From Trujillonella humicola (lineage in GTDB: Bacteria; Actinomycetota; Actinomycetes; Mycobacteriales; Geodermatophilaceae): a DNA stretch of 64,000 nt. The position numbers and the translations under genes were made by a program. The notes below the pieces were generated by a model that was given only the letters and a program-made list of their open reading frames with translations, searched no databases and was not told where the DNA came from. The DNA lies in NCBI RefSeq assembly GCF_046233715.1, contig NZ_JBJNRJ010000002.1, forward strand, positions 124,001-188,000. Reading direction: 5' to 3'. This document shows, piece after piece, positions 8,962-17,420 of the stretch. How positions within the stretch are numbered: position 1 is the first letter of the stretch; each line of letters opens with the position of its first letter.

Positions 8962-9410
8962 CGGTGCGGCTGCGGCCGATGCGGCTGGCCGACCTGCCGG
9001 CGGTGATGCAGCTCGAGGAGGAGCTCTTCGCGCCCGACACCTGGACGGTGTCGATGTACCGCGACGAGCTGTCGCGCACCGACACGAGGCACTACCTGGT
9101 GGCCGTGGACGGGGACGAGGTCGCCGGCTACGCCGGGCTGATCGCCTACGACGACGAGGCGCACGTGGCGACCATCGGCGTCGCCGGGGCCCGGCAGGGC
9201 GAGGGGATCGGTGCGCTGCTGCTCGACGCGCTGCTCGCCGAGGCCGACCGGCGCAGCCCCGTGGTGCTGCTCGAGGTGCGGGCGGACAACGAGGTGGCGC
9301 AGGGCCTGTACCGCCGCCGCGGGTTCGCCGAGATGGGCCGGCGCCGCGGGTACTACCAGCCCAGCGGCACGGACGCCGTCGTGATGAAGCGGGAGCGGAC
9401 AGGGGCGTGA
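8958..9410 (+). CDS. rimI: Ribosomal-protein-alanine N-acetyltransferase
   Basis: GNAT-fold N-terminal acetyltransferase, 150 aa. Acetyl-CoA-binding segment GEGIGALLLDALL, and the LEVRADNEVAQGLYRRRGF signature of the RimI group. It begins at a GTG overlapping the tsaB stop and is placed between tsaB and tsaD as in M. tuberculosis (Rv3420c). Ribosomal protein S18 is the classical substrate; mycobacterial RimI is more promiscuous. Confidence 0.93.
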   Translation: MTVRLRPMRLADLPAVMQLEEELFAPDTWTVSMYRDELSRTDTRHYLVAVDGDEVAGYAGLIAYDDEAHVATIGVAGARQGEGIGALLLDALLAEADRRSPVVLLEVRADNEVAQGLYRRRGFAEMGRRRGYYQPSGTDAVVMKRERTGA

Positions 9411-9477
9411 GCATCGCAGCGAGGAACGAGCGAGGAGCGGAGCGCCCCGCGGGAGCGACCGGAGACAGGGAGAAGCT
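9411..9477 (+). repeat. Purine-rich spacer resembling an interspersed repeat
   Basis: The rimI-tsaD spacer is unusual: short GAG/GCG steps (GAGCGAGGAGCGGAGCG at 9428-9444) with no coding potential. The GGGAGAAG near 9468 can serve as the tsaD ribosome binding site. The composition is like dispersed intergenic repeats of GC-rich actinomycetes; I cannot count copies from one window. Confidence 0.3.
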
Positions 9478-10518
9478 GTGACCTCGAGCGAGCCGCTGGT
9501 CCTGGGGTTCGAGACCTCGTGCGACGAGACCGGCGTGGGGCTGGTGCGCGGCCGCACCCTGCTGTCGGACGCTCTGGCGACCTCGATGGCGGAGCACGAG
9601 CGCTTCGGCGGCGTCGTCCCGGAGATCGCCTCCCGCGCGCACCTGGAGGCCATGGTGCCCACGGTGCACCGGGCGCTGGCCGAGGCCGGTGTGCGGGCCG
9701 CCGACGTCGACGCGGTCGCGGTGACCGCGGGCCCGGGGCTCACCGGGGCGCTGCTGGTCGGGCTGGCCGCGGCGAAGGCCTACGCGCTGGCGCTGGACGT
9801 CCCGCTGTACGGGGTCAACCACCTCGCCGCGCACGTCGCCGTCGACGAGCTGCAGCACGGCGAGCTGGCCGAGCCCTCGCTGGCGCTGCTCGTCTCCGGG
9901 GGGCACAGCTCTCTGCTGCTGGTGCCCGACCTCGCCCGGGAGGTCGTCCCTCTCGGCCGGACGGTCGACGACGCCGCGGGGGAGGCCTTCGACAAGGTGG
10001 CCCGCGTGCTCGGCATGCCCTTCCCCGGCGGGCCGCCGATCGACCGGGCCGCGCGCGAGGGCGACGGTGCGGCGATCGACTTCCCGCGCGGCCTGACCGG
10101 CCCCCGCGACGCGCCCTACGACTTCTCGTTCTCCGGGCTGAAGACCGCCGTCGCCCGCTGGGTGGAGGCCCGGCAGCGGGCCGGGGAGCCGGTGCCGGTC
10201 GCCGACGTCGCCGCCTCGTTCCAGGAGGCCGTCGCCGACGTGCTGACCGCCAAGGCGGTGCGGGCCTGCCGCGACCACGGCGTCGACCACCTGGTGCTCG
10301 GCGGGGGAGTGGCGGCCAACTCGCGGCTGCGCGCGCTGGCCGAGGAGCGCTGCGCGGCGGCCGGCATCGTGCTGCGGGTGCCCAGCCCGCGGCTGTGCAC
10401 CGACAACGGGGCGATGGTGGCCGCCCTGGGGTCCCGGCTGGTCGCGGCCGGCGTCGCCCCGTCGTCCCCCGACCTGGGAGCCGACAGCTCGCTCCCCATC
10501 GAGGTCGTCGGAGTGTGA
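9478..10518 (+). CDS. tsaD: tRNA N6-adenosine threonylcarbamoyltransferase
   Basis: Catalytic subunit of t6A37 synthesis. The product is 346 aa, usual for the family. FETSCDETGVG opens the ASKHA domain; the metal-binding histidines are His115 and His119 in NHLAAH; GGGVAANSRLR is the C-terminal nucleotide-binding loop. The GTG start follows a GGGAGAAG ribosome binding site. The last codons and TGA lie inside the left arm of a terminator shared with the convergent methyltransferase. Confidence 0.96.
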   Translation: MTSSEPLVLGFETSCDETGVGLVRGRTLLSDALATSMAEHERFGGVVPEIASRAHLEAMVPTVHRALAEAGVRAADVDAVAVTAGPGLTGALLVGLAAAKAYALALDVPLYGVNHLAAHVAVDELQHGELAEPSLALLVSGGHSSLLLVPDLAREVVPLGRTVDDAAGEAFDKVARVLGMPFPGGPPIDRAAREGDGAAIDFPRGLTGPRDAPYDFSFSGLKTAVARWVEARQRAGEPVPVADVAASFQEAVADVLTAKAVRACRDHGVDHLVLGGGVAANSRLRALAEERCAAAGIVLRVPSPRLCTDNGAMVAALGSRLVAAGVAPSSPDLGADSSLPIEVVGV

Positions 10519-10548
10519 GAGCGCAGGTCTCCTGCGCTCTCACACTCC
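10510..10548. terminator. Bidirectional terminator between tsaD and the methyltransferase gene
   Basis: Perfect 18-bp inverted repeat (10510-10527 with 10531-10548) and a 3-base loop. Both genes end with GGAGTGTGA, and both stop codons are part of the stem. Confidence 0.85.
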
Positions 10549-11778
10549 GCACACGAGTGCGGTGGGTCTCCCGGCGACGCGGGTGACGACGACGACGGCG
10601 GAGCCCTCGCCCGGTCCGCGCAGCTGCCGCGCCAGCTGCTCCGGCTCGATCGCCGACCCGCGCTTCTTCACCGTCACCCGGCCGACGCCGCGGGCCCGCA
10701 GCAGCGCCTTCAGCTTCCTGAGGTTGAACGGCAGCACCTCGTCGATGCGGTACGAGGTGACCCAGGGCGAGTCCGCCGCCGCGTCGGAGGTCAGGTAGGC
10801 GATCGTCGGGTCGACCAGCGTCGCCCCCAGGCCGGCGGCCGCGAGCGACACCAGCCCGGAGCGGATCACCGCCGGGTCCGGCTCGTGCAGCCAGCCGCGC
10901 ACCGGGCCGGTCGGCGCCGGACCGGGGTCGGTGTCGGCGGTGAGCTCGTGCGCGACGCCGTCCCGGACGACGGTCGCCCGCCGCCGCACCTCGGACACGC
11001 CCCGGCCCCACAGCAGCGCCTCGACGATCGAGCCGCGCACCGAGACCCACTCGGTCTCCACGCCGGGGGGCACCCGGTCGTGGTCCAGCCCGGGCGCGAC
11101 CTTGACCACGGTGACCGGGACCCGGTCGAGGAGCGAGACGACCGTCGTCCAGGGCGGCGACCAGCGGTCGGGGTCCAGCTGCCGGCGTCCACCCGCCCGG
11201 CGCGCGGGGTCGAGGACGGCCGCCGCGCAGTTGGCGACCTCACCGCCCCGGGCCGCCGCGACCAGTTCGACGGCATCGCCGGCGACCACCCACACCCGGT
11301 CGGCCAGGCCCAGGGCCTCGACGTTGGCGGCGGTGAGCTCGCGGGCGAGCGGGTCGACGTCGACCGCGAGCACGCTGGCGCCGGCGCGCGCGAGGGCGAT
11401 CGTGTCGGTGCCGGCGGCGCAGCCCAGGTCGGCGACGGAGTCGACCTCCCCGGGGCCGGCCAGCAGCCGGGCCGCCCGCCGTGCGGCGAGCTCCGGCCGC
11501 CCCGCCTGCTCGAGGGTGTCGGCGGTCAGGAAGAGCCGGTCGGCGTCGGCACCGAACACCGGCCGGGCGCGGGCGCGCTGGCGGGCGAACCCCCAGGCCG
11601 GCCCGGCCAGCTCGGCGCCGACGGCGGCGCGCAACCGGTCCAGGGCGGGCAGGACGTCCATGCCGGCAGCGTGCAGCGAGGCCGCCAGTTCCAGGGCCGC
11701 GCTGCCCTCGGGGGTGCGGAGCAGCGCCAGTTGCTCGAGCATCCCCACCGGGTGGGTCCCGGACGCGTCGGCTGTCAC
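10540..11778 (-). CDS. THUMP-like domain class I SAM-dependent methyltransferase
   Basis: A 412-aa protein. The SAM-binding motif I is VADLGCAAGTDTIALA, followed by an acidic strand end (LAVDVDPLA); a NPP-like motif is not obvious (LDPARRAGG is in the expected place). The C-terminal ~150 residues are the THUMP-like domain (LPFNLRKLKALLRARGVGRVTVKKRG). Substrate unknown, probably RNA. The GTG at 11778 is chosen because upstream in-frame codons run into the groES promoter and CIRCE. It is convergent with tsaD and divergent from groES. Confidence 0.82.
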   Translation of the reverse strand: MTADASGTHPVGMLEQLALLRTPEGSAALELAASLHAAGMDVLPALDRLRAAVGAELAGPAWGFARQRARARPVFGADADRLFLTADTLEQAGRPELAARRAARLLAGPGEVDSVADLGCAAGTDTIALARAGASVLAVDVDPLARELTAANVEALGLADRVWVVAGDAVELVAAARGGEVANCAAAVLDPARRAGGRRQLDPDRWSPPWTTVVSLLDRVPVTVVKVAPGLDHDRVPPGVETEWVSVRGSIVEALLWGRGVSEVRRRATVVRDGVAHELTADTDPGPAPTGPVRGWLHEPDPAVIRSGLVSLAAAGLGATLVDPTIAYLTSDAAADSPWVTSYRIDEVLPFNLRKLKALLRARGVGRVTVKKRGSAIEPEQLARQLRGPGEGSAVVVVTRVAGRPTALVCGV

Positions 11779-11824
11779 GGCGACAGCGTGACGCACCGGT
11801 CCGGGACACCGCGGAGAGACCCTG

Positions 11825-11854
11825 TTGAGCGGCTGGCACTCTCGTGGGTAGAGT
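11825..11854 (+). promoter_or_regulatory. groESL promoter
   Basis: TTGAGC (11825-11830) and TAGAGT (11849-11854) separated by 18 bases. The -10 overlaps the CIRCE operator. Confidence 0.6.
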
Positions 11855-11859
11855 GCCAG
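11833..11859. promoter_or_regulatory. CIRCE operator (HrcA site)
   Basis: CTGGCACTC - 9 bases - GAGTGCCAG, a perfect 9-N9-9 repeat matching the CIRCE consensus in all but its outer T/A positions. It lies about 100 bases before the groES start, so HrcA (not in this window) should repress groES, possibly with groEL. Confidence 0.93.
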
Positions 11860-11957
11860 CGACACGGCAGCCACCTGACCCCCGCGACGGCAGGTGCGCA
11901 GGTCCGTGCCACAGCATCAGCCACCCGACCGTCGATCCCGAAGGGGGCGTCACCGAC

Positions 11958-12266
11958 GTGACGACCGCTACCAAGGTCAACATCAAGCCGCTGGAGGACC
12001 GCGTCGTGGTCCAGGCCAACGAGGCCGAGACCACCACCGCCTCCGGCCTGGTCATCCCGGACACCGCCAAGGAGAAGCCGCAGGAGGGCACGGTCATCGC
12101 CGTGGGCCCCGGTCGCGTCGACGACAACGGCAACCGCGTCCCGCTCGACGTCTCCGTCGGCGACGTGGTCATCTACTCGAAGTACGGCGGCACCGAGGTC
12201 CGGCACGGCGGCGAGGACTACCTCGTCCTGTCCGCGCGCGACCTGCTCGCCGTCGTGGAGAAGTGA
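11958..12266 (+). CDS. groES: Co-chaperonin GroES
   Basis: 10-kDa lid of the chaperonin, 102 aa. KVNIKPLEDRVVVQ opens the fold, the mobile loop is EAETTTASGLVIPDTAKEK, and the end is LVLSARDLLAVVEK. The GTG at 11958 is preceded by an AAGGGGG ribosome binding site about 10 bases upstream. The gene is under CIRCE control and followed 128 bp later by groEL. Confidence 0.97.
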   Translation: MTTATKVNIKPLEDRVVVQANEAETTTASGLVIPDTAKEKPQEGTVIAVGPGRVDDNGNRVPLDVSVGDVVIYSKYGGTEVRHGGEDYLVLSARDLLAVVEK

Positions 12267-12306
12267 CCTCCTCTCTCCACCCGCGTCCCTGACGCACTGC
12301 ACGAAC

Positions 12307-12351
12307 CGACCGCCCCGGGCGACCCGAGACACCGGGTCCCTGGGGCGGTCG
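12307..12351 (+). terminator. Hairpin between groES and groEL
   Basis: 10-bp arms (12307-12316 with 12342-12351) around a 25-base GC-rich loop. No T-tract. It could attenuate read-through or protect the groES 3' end. Confidence 0.4.
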
Positions 12352-12394
12352 TCGTCCGCCACCGAGTTCCACTCCCGACGAGAGGTCCGGCCCC

Positions 12395-14032
<1,638 letters not shown>

Positions 14033-14052
14033 ATTCCGCCAGCCCCCTCCCG

Positions 14053-14111
14053 TGATCATCGGCGGGTGGCGCTCCCGACCGGCGTGTCGGGCAGCCACCT
14101 GCCGATGATCA
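14053..14111. terminator. Long imperfect hairpin after groEL
   Basis: 18-bp arms (14053-14070 with 14094-14111) with one mismatch, plus an inner CCCGAC/GTCGGG stem. First of two hairpins in the groEL-whiB convergent gap. Confidence 0.6.
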
Positions 14112-14129
14112 GCGGGGGCCCCGCACAGA

Positions 14130-14169
14130 CGAGAGGGCCGGTCCAGCGACTGCTGGACCGGCCCTCTCG
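14130..14169. terminator. Terminator between groEL and whiB3
   Basis: Perfect 18-bp inverted repeat (14130-14147 with 14152-14169) with a 4-base GACT loop, 17 bases beyond the 3' end of the minus-strand whiB gene. Confidence 0.85.
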
Positions 14170-14186
14170 GCGTCTGGACGGGGTGC

Positions 14187-14486
14187 TCAGACCCCTGCGG
14201 CGACGGTGGCGGGCTCCGCGGCGATCAGCCGGGCCCGCTCCTCCTCGCTCATGCCGCCCCACACCCCGTAGGGCTCGCGGACGGCGAGCGCGTGCTTGAG
14301 GCACGCGTCGATGACCGGGCACTTGGCGCACACCGCCTTGGCGGCGGTCTGCCGGCGGGCCCGCGCCGGGCCGCGCTCGCCGTCGGGGTGGAAGAACAGG
14401 GCGGTGCTCTCCCCACGGCAGGAACCGTGCAGCTGCCAGTCCCACACCTCGGCGACGGGGGTGGGGAGTCGGCGGATGTCAGCCAT
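14187..14486 (-). CDS. whiB3: WhiB3/WhiD-type iron-sulfur transcription factor
   Basis: A 99-aa Wbl protein. The four cluster cysteines are Cys23, Cys53, Cys56 and Cys62 (C-X29-C-X2-C-X5-C), followed by the GVWGG turn (74-78) and a basic tail. VWDWQLHGSCRG, FFHPDGERG and EPYGVWGG match mycobacterial WhiB3 and Streptomyces WhiD far better than other Wbl classes. The family binds [4Fe-4S], senses redox/NO, and partners sigma-A region 4. The ATG at 14486 has GAGGA upstream. The gene is divergent from a BldM-like gene, as in the Streptomyces whiD-bldM locus. Confidence 0.93.
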   Translation of the reverse strand: MADIRRLPTPVAEVWDWQLHGSCRGESTALFFHPDGERGPARARRQTAAKAVCAKCPVIDACLKHALAVREPYGVWGGMSEEERARLIAAEPATVAAGV

Positions 14487-14602
14487 GTCGGTCCTCCTCG
14501 GCTCGGTGCGAGCCGGAGGGGGCGGTCCGGCTGCAAGGGGCCGGTGCCCGACGCCCACCCGGGTCAAACACCTCGGGTCGCGGCATTTTCCTGCCTGTGC
14601 TC

Positions 14603-14618
14603 TCACCCCGCTGGGTGA
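14603..14618. promoter_or_regulatory. Palindrome resembling a BldM operator
   Basis: TCACCC-N4-GGGTGA between the divergent whiB3 and bldM-like genes, 131 bases before the latter. From memory, Streptomyces BldM homodimer sites follow TCACcCgnncgGgTGA; this matches with two differences in the lower-case positions. Confidence 0.5.
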
Positions 14619-14748
14619 GGGCGTCTGTCCCCCGGTCCCCGTGCCGATCAAGGTGGATCCCGGTCGTGCCGACAGCGGCGGGGGAGCCCCGTCCGAGGTC
14701 GGCGGGGGAGTCGCCCGGCAGCCGGATCCGGCGGACCGGGAGAACGGA

Positions 14749-15507
14749 GTGTCAGGCGTGATCGACGACAGGATGCGTGGCCCCGGCCACGGCACGACGA
14801 CGGTGTGGGTCTACGACGAGCGGCGGCGGGTGCGCGAGGACATCGCCTCCCGGCTGGTCGCGCTGCCCTTCGTCGGCCGGGTCGAGGCCGTCGGTGACGC
14901 CGCCGGGCTGATGTCCCGCCTGGCCACCCGGCAGCCCGACGTCCTGCTGATCGGCACCCAGCGCGCCACGGACTCGGGGCTGACCGTCGCCACCCAGGCG
15001 CTGCGGACGCACCCGCGGCTGCCGGTGCTGGTGCTCGGCGCCCCGGACGACGCGGAGACCGTCCGCGCCGCCGTCGCCGTCGGCGCCCGCGGGTACCTGC
15101 GCTGGGACGCCACCGCCCTGGAGATGGGCCTGGGCCTGTCCCGGGTCGGCCTGCGGGTCGACGGGCGGACGCCGCAGCCGGCCAACGGCCACCCCGTGCC
15201 GCTGGCCAGCGTCGGTGCGCACCCGGCGACCCCGGCCTGGACCGGCGCGACCCCGCTCGCCGGCAGCGCGCCGACCACGGTGCGCGCGGCCGTGGTCCGC
15301 GAGGCCGCACCGGTCAGCCTGTCCATGCGCGAGATGCAGGTGCTCACCGGCATGAGCCAGGGCAAGAGCAACGCGCAGATCGGCCGGGAGCTCTACCTGT
15401 CCGAGGACACCATCAAGACCCACGCCCGGCGGCTGTTCCGCAAGCTCGGCGCCAAGGACCGCGCCGAGGCCGTCGCCACCGGCTTCCGCCGGGGGATGAT
15501 GCAGTGA
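14749..15507 (+). CDS. BldM-like atypical response regulator
   Basis: A 252-aa regulator: N-terminal pseudo-receiver (~18-135), a Pro/Ala-rich linker, and a C-terminal LuxR/NarL helix-turn-helix (~190-250; SMREMQVLTGMSQGKSNAQIG and LYLSEDTIKTHARRLFRKLG) very close to Streptomyces BldM. The receiver lacks the phosphoacceptor Asp: the strand reads DVLLIGTQ with Gly where Asp is expected, and the conserved Lys is Arg (GYLRWDA). It should therefore work without phosphorylation. The GTG at 14749 has GGGAG 7 bases upstream. Neighbour whiB3 supports a whiD-bldM type locus. The longer N-terminus and linker differ from BldM, so orthology is likely but not certain. Confidence 0.82.
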   Translation: MSGVIDDRMRGPGHGTTTVWVYDERRRVREDIASRLVALPFVGRVEAVGDAAGLMSRLATRQPDVLLIGTQRATDSGLTVATQALRTHPRLPVLVLGAPDDAETVRAAVAVGARGYLRWDATALEMGLGLSRVGLRVDGRTPQPANGHPVPLASVGAHPATPAWTGATPLAGSAPTTVRAAVVREAAPVSLSMREMQVLTGMSQGKSNAQIGRELYLSEDTIKTHARRLFRKLGAKDRAEAVATGFRRGMMQ

Positions 15508-15712
15508 GCCGAGAGCGGGTTCGGCGACCGTAGTCGAGCCCAGCCGGCTCTCGTCGCGTCGCTGGGGGCGCGGGGCACCCCGTGTGGTCCGCGCCCCGGC
15601 GTCGTGAGCGGGGCGACCGGGTTCGGCTGCGCCGTCCACACCCGCCTGCCCGGACGGGCGACCGGTCGACGCGTGCCGCGGGCCGTCGCCCTGGAGACGC
15701 CCGCCGAACGGG
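15508..15712. other. Convergent gap after the bldM-like gene
   Basis: A weak 7-bp hairpin (CGAGAGC 15510-15516 with GCTCTCG 15547-15553) may end the regulator transcript. Nothing else recognisable. Streptomyces and M. tuberculosis have a sigma factor gene downstream of this point; none is here. Confidence 0.35.
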
Positions 15713-16279
15713 TCACCGCGGCCGGAGCGGCCCCCCACCGGGGCGGCCGATCCCGCCCGTGCCCCCTCCGATCCCGCCGCCCGCACTACCCGCATCGGTG
15801 CCGGGACGGCCCTCGACGATGATCTCGCCGTTCCGCTTCGTGACCTCGTAGCGGGCCTCGCCGCTGGAGGTGCTCCCGCCGATGATGTCGCTCACGGCGA
15901 AGAGGTGCGCCTCGCGGCCGCTCACGCTGGACGAGCTGCTCCGGCTGCGCCAGCTGCGCCAGCGCAGCCGCCAGCCGACGGTCACGCGTGCGTCACGGCC
16001 CTCGACGCGATAGGTGACCGACCCGGCGGCGCCCTCCGGGCGCCCGCGGCGGCGCGAGCCGTAGATGTCCACCGTCTTCGGTGGTATCCGCGAGCTCGGC
16101 AGTTCGCCGAACATGCCGCTGGTGTGCTCGTGGCCGGTCATGACCAGCTCGTCGTCGGTGTGGTTGTGCACCTCGACGACCACGCCTCGGGCGGGCATGT
16201 TGTCCCGCAGCTTCGTGGCCACCTTCGCGGCCGTCTCGGCGATCTCGGCAGCCGCGGCGATCGCGACGAGCTTGCCCAT
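15713..16279 (-). CDS. Hypothetical protein, possible aegerolysin-like beta-sandwich
   Basis: A 188-aa protein of unknown function. The ATG at 16279 has a strong GGGGGAGG ribosome binding site; the frame continues upstream without support. Residues 1-25 are an Ala-rich helix (not a clear signal peptide). Residues ~33-158 are strand-rich: VVVEVHNHTDDELVMTG, a PP-containing turn at 66-67, GSVTYRVEG, RVTVGWRL, then a Ser/Arg run (RSRSSSSS, 111-118) and YEVTKRNGEIIVEG. The tail (160-188) is Gly/Pro-rich. The order hydration strand - PP turn - G.VTY - .V.WR resembles aegerolysin/ET79-type lipid-binding proteins, but this is by eye only. Confidence 0.6.
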   Translation of the reverse strand: MGKLVAIAAAAEIAETAAKVATKLRDNMPARGVVVEVHNHTDDELVMTGHEHTSGMFGELPSSRIPPKTVDIYGSRRRGRPEGAAGSVTYRVEGRDARVTVGWRLRWRSWRSRSSSSSVSGREAHLFAVSDIIGGSTSSGEARYEVTKRNGEIIVEGRPGTDAGSAGGGIGGGTGGIGRPGGGPLRPR

Positions 16280-16711
16280 GACCTCCCCCTCTCGTCCGAC
16301 GTGGCCGAGCCGCGTCCTCCGGCGCCCGACCGCACGGCCTCGCTGTCCACGGTGCGCCTCGTGGTCGCGCCGGCGCAGTGGTACGCGCACGTCGATACCG
16401 GGTGCGGTGCGCTCTACCGCCGGCCCTCGGCGCAGGCGGGACGCGACGGTGTGCGGATCGGCGAGGCCGGCGAGGACCGCCTGCCGGCGTCGGCCGGTGG
16501 GGCTCGGCCGCAGTCCCTGCTCCCCCCGGACCACCCGGCCGCCCGCGGAACGAGCCGCGGCCGCCGGGCGAGCACCGACCGATCGGGTCCTCGCCGGCCG
16601 CCCTGCGGGTGGGGTGCGGCGTATGGCGATCCGATGACGATCGGCCGCGGCGTGCTGGGGGGCGCGACCGGCCGGGTACCTGGAGGGCTCCGCTACACGA
16701 GGAGGTCACCC
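16280..16711. other. Intergenic region without recognisable gene
   Basis: 432 bp between the minus-strand hypothetical gene and the small membrane protein. It must hold two divergent promoters. The frames through it lack ribosome binding sites and family-like sequence. No RNA motif seen. Confidence 0.4.
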
Positions 16712-16867
16712 GTGCTCGGGTTCATCGCACTGCTGCTCGTCGTCTGGCTGGCGCTGAGCATCGTCGGCGCCGTGGTCGAGGGCCTGTTCTGGTTGCTGAT
16801 CGTCGGCGTCATCCTGTTCGTCCTCACCGCCGCCGTCGGCTGGACCAGGCGCAGGACGGGCGTCTGA
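16712..16867 (+). CDS. Small two-helix membrane protein
   Basis: A 51-aa hydrophobic protein with two membrane segments (FIALLLVVWLALSIVGAVV and LFWLLIVGVILFVLTAAV) and a basic end TRRRTGV. The GTG at 16712 is chosen because AGGAGG lies 7 bases upstream; earlier in-frame codons have no such site. Short hydrophobic proteins of this type are frequent in actinobacteria. Function unknown. Confidence 0.7.
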   Translation: MLGFIALLLVVWLALSIVGAVVEGLFWLLIVGVILFVLTAAVGWTRRRTGV

Positions 16868-16875
16868 GGACGGCC

Positions 16876-16899
16876 GGGGCCCGTGGGGGCGCGGGCCCC
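16876..16899. terminator. Hairpin in convergent gap
   Basis: 8-bp GGGGCCCG/CGGGCCCC arms with an 8-base loop in the 35-bp gap between the small membrane protein and the DUF5319 gene; it can serve both strands. Confidence 0.55.
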
Positions 16900-16902
16900 C
16901 GC

Positions 16903-17298
16903 TCAGTCCTCGCGAGCGTGCCGGCCGGACCGGCCGTTGCCCGGCTCCTCGCGCTCGGCGACCGCGGCGACCCCGTCGGCGTAGCCGCTGGCGTAGTCCC
17001 AGCTCACGTAGTCGTCCGGATCGGGGTCGAAGGGCGGCTCGTGCCGGCCGGTCTGCCCCTCCTCCAGCAGCTGCCGCAGGTTCGCCTGCATGAGGGCCCA
17101 GTCGACGTGGTGCTCCTCGTCGCAGTCCGGGCAGTCCACGACGATGCCCTTGATGCCGCTGGGCTCCAGCAGCGTCCGGAACACCTCGAGCTCGGCGAGG
17201 TCGTCGAGGACTCCGGCCCGCTCCTCCATCGTCAGCGGCGGCGGACCCGACGGGTCGTACCGCCCGGCGTCGGAACCGGTGAAGTCGTCGGGGCTCAC
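16903..17298 (-). CDS. DUF5319 family protein
   Basis: A 131-aa acidic cytoplasmic protein. DCPDCDEEHHVDWALMQANL carries a CPDC pair suggesting metal binding, and FDPDPDDYVSWDYASGYADG is the conserved C-terminal block. It corresponds to M. tuberculosis Rv3412, which also lies next to guaB2. The GTG start is 6 bases after TACCGT on the minus strand, a leaderless arrangement. Function not known. Confidence 0.85.
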   Translation of the reverse strand: MSPDDFTGSDAGRYDPSGPPPLTMEERAGVLDDLAELEVFRTLLEPSGIKGIVVDCPDCDEEHHVDWALMQANLRQLLEEGQTGRHEPPFDPDPDDYVSWDYASGYADGVAAVAEREEPGNGRSGRHARED

Positions 17299-17420
17299 GG
17301 GTCCACGGTAGCCGCCCGGCAGCCGGCGGTCCTCCCCACGAGGGCCGCCGCCTACGATCGGGGACGGTTCCCCGCGCGCCCAGCAGGGTGCAGACCGATC
17401 CCGGAGGGGTGGCGGCTGGC

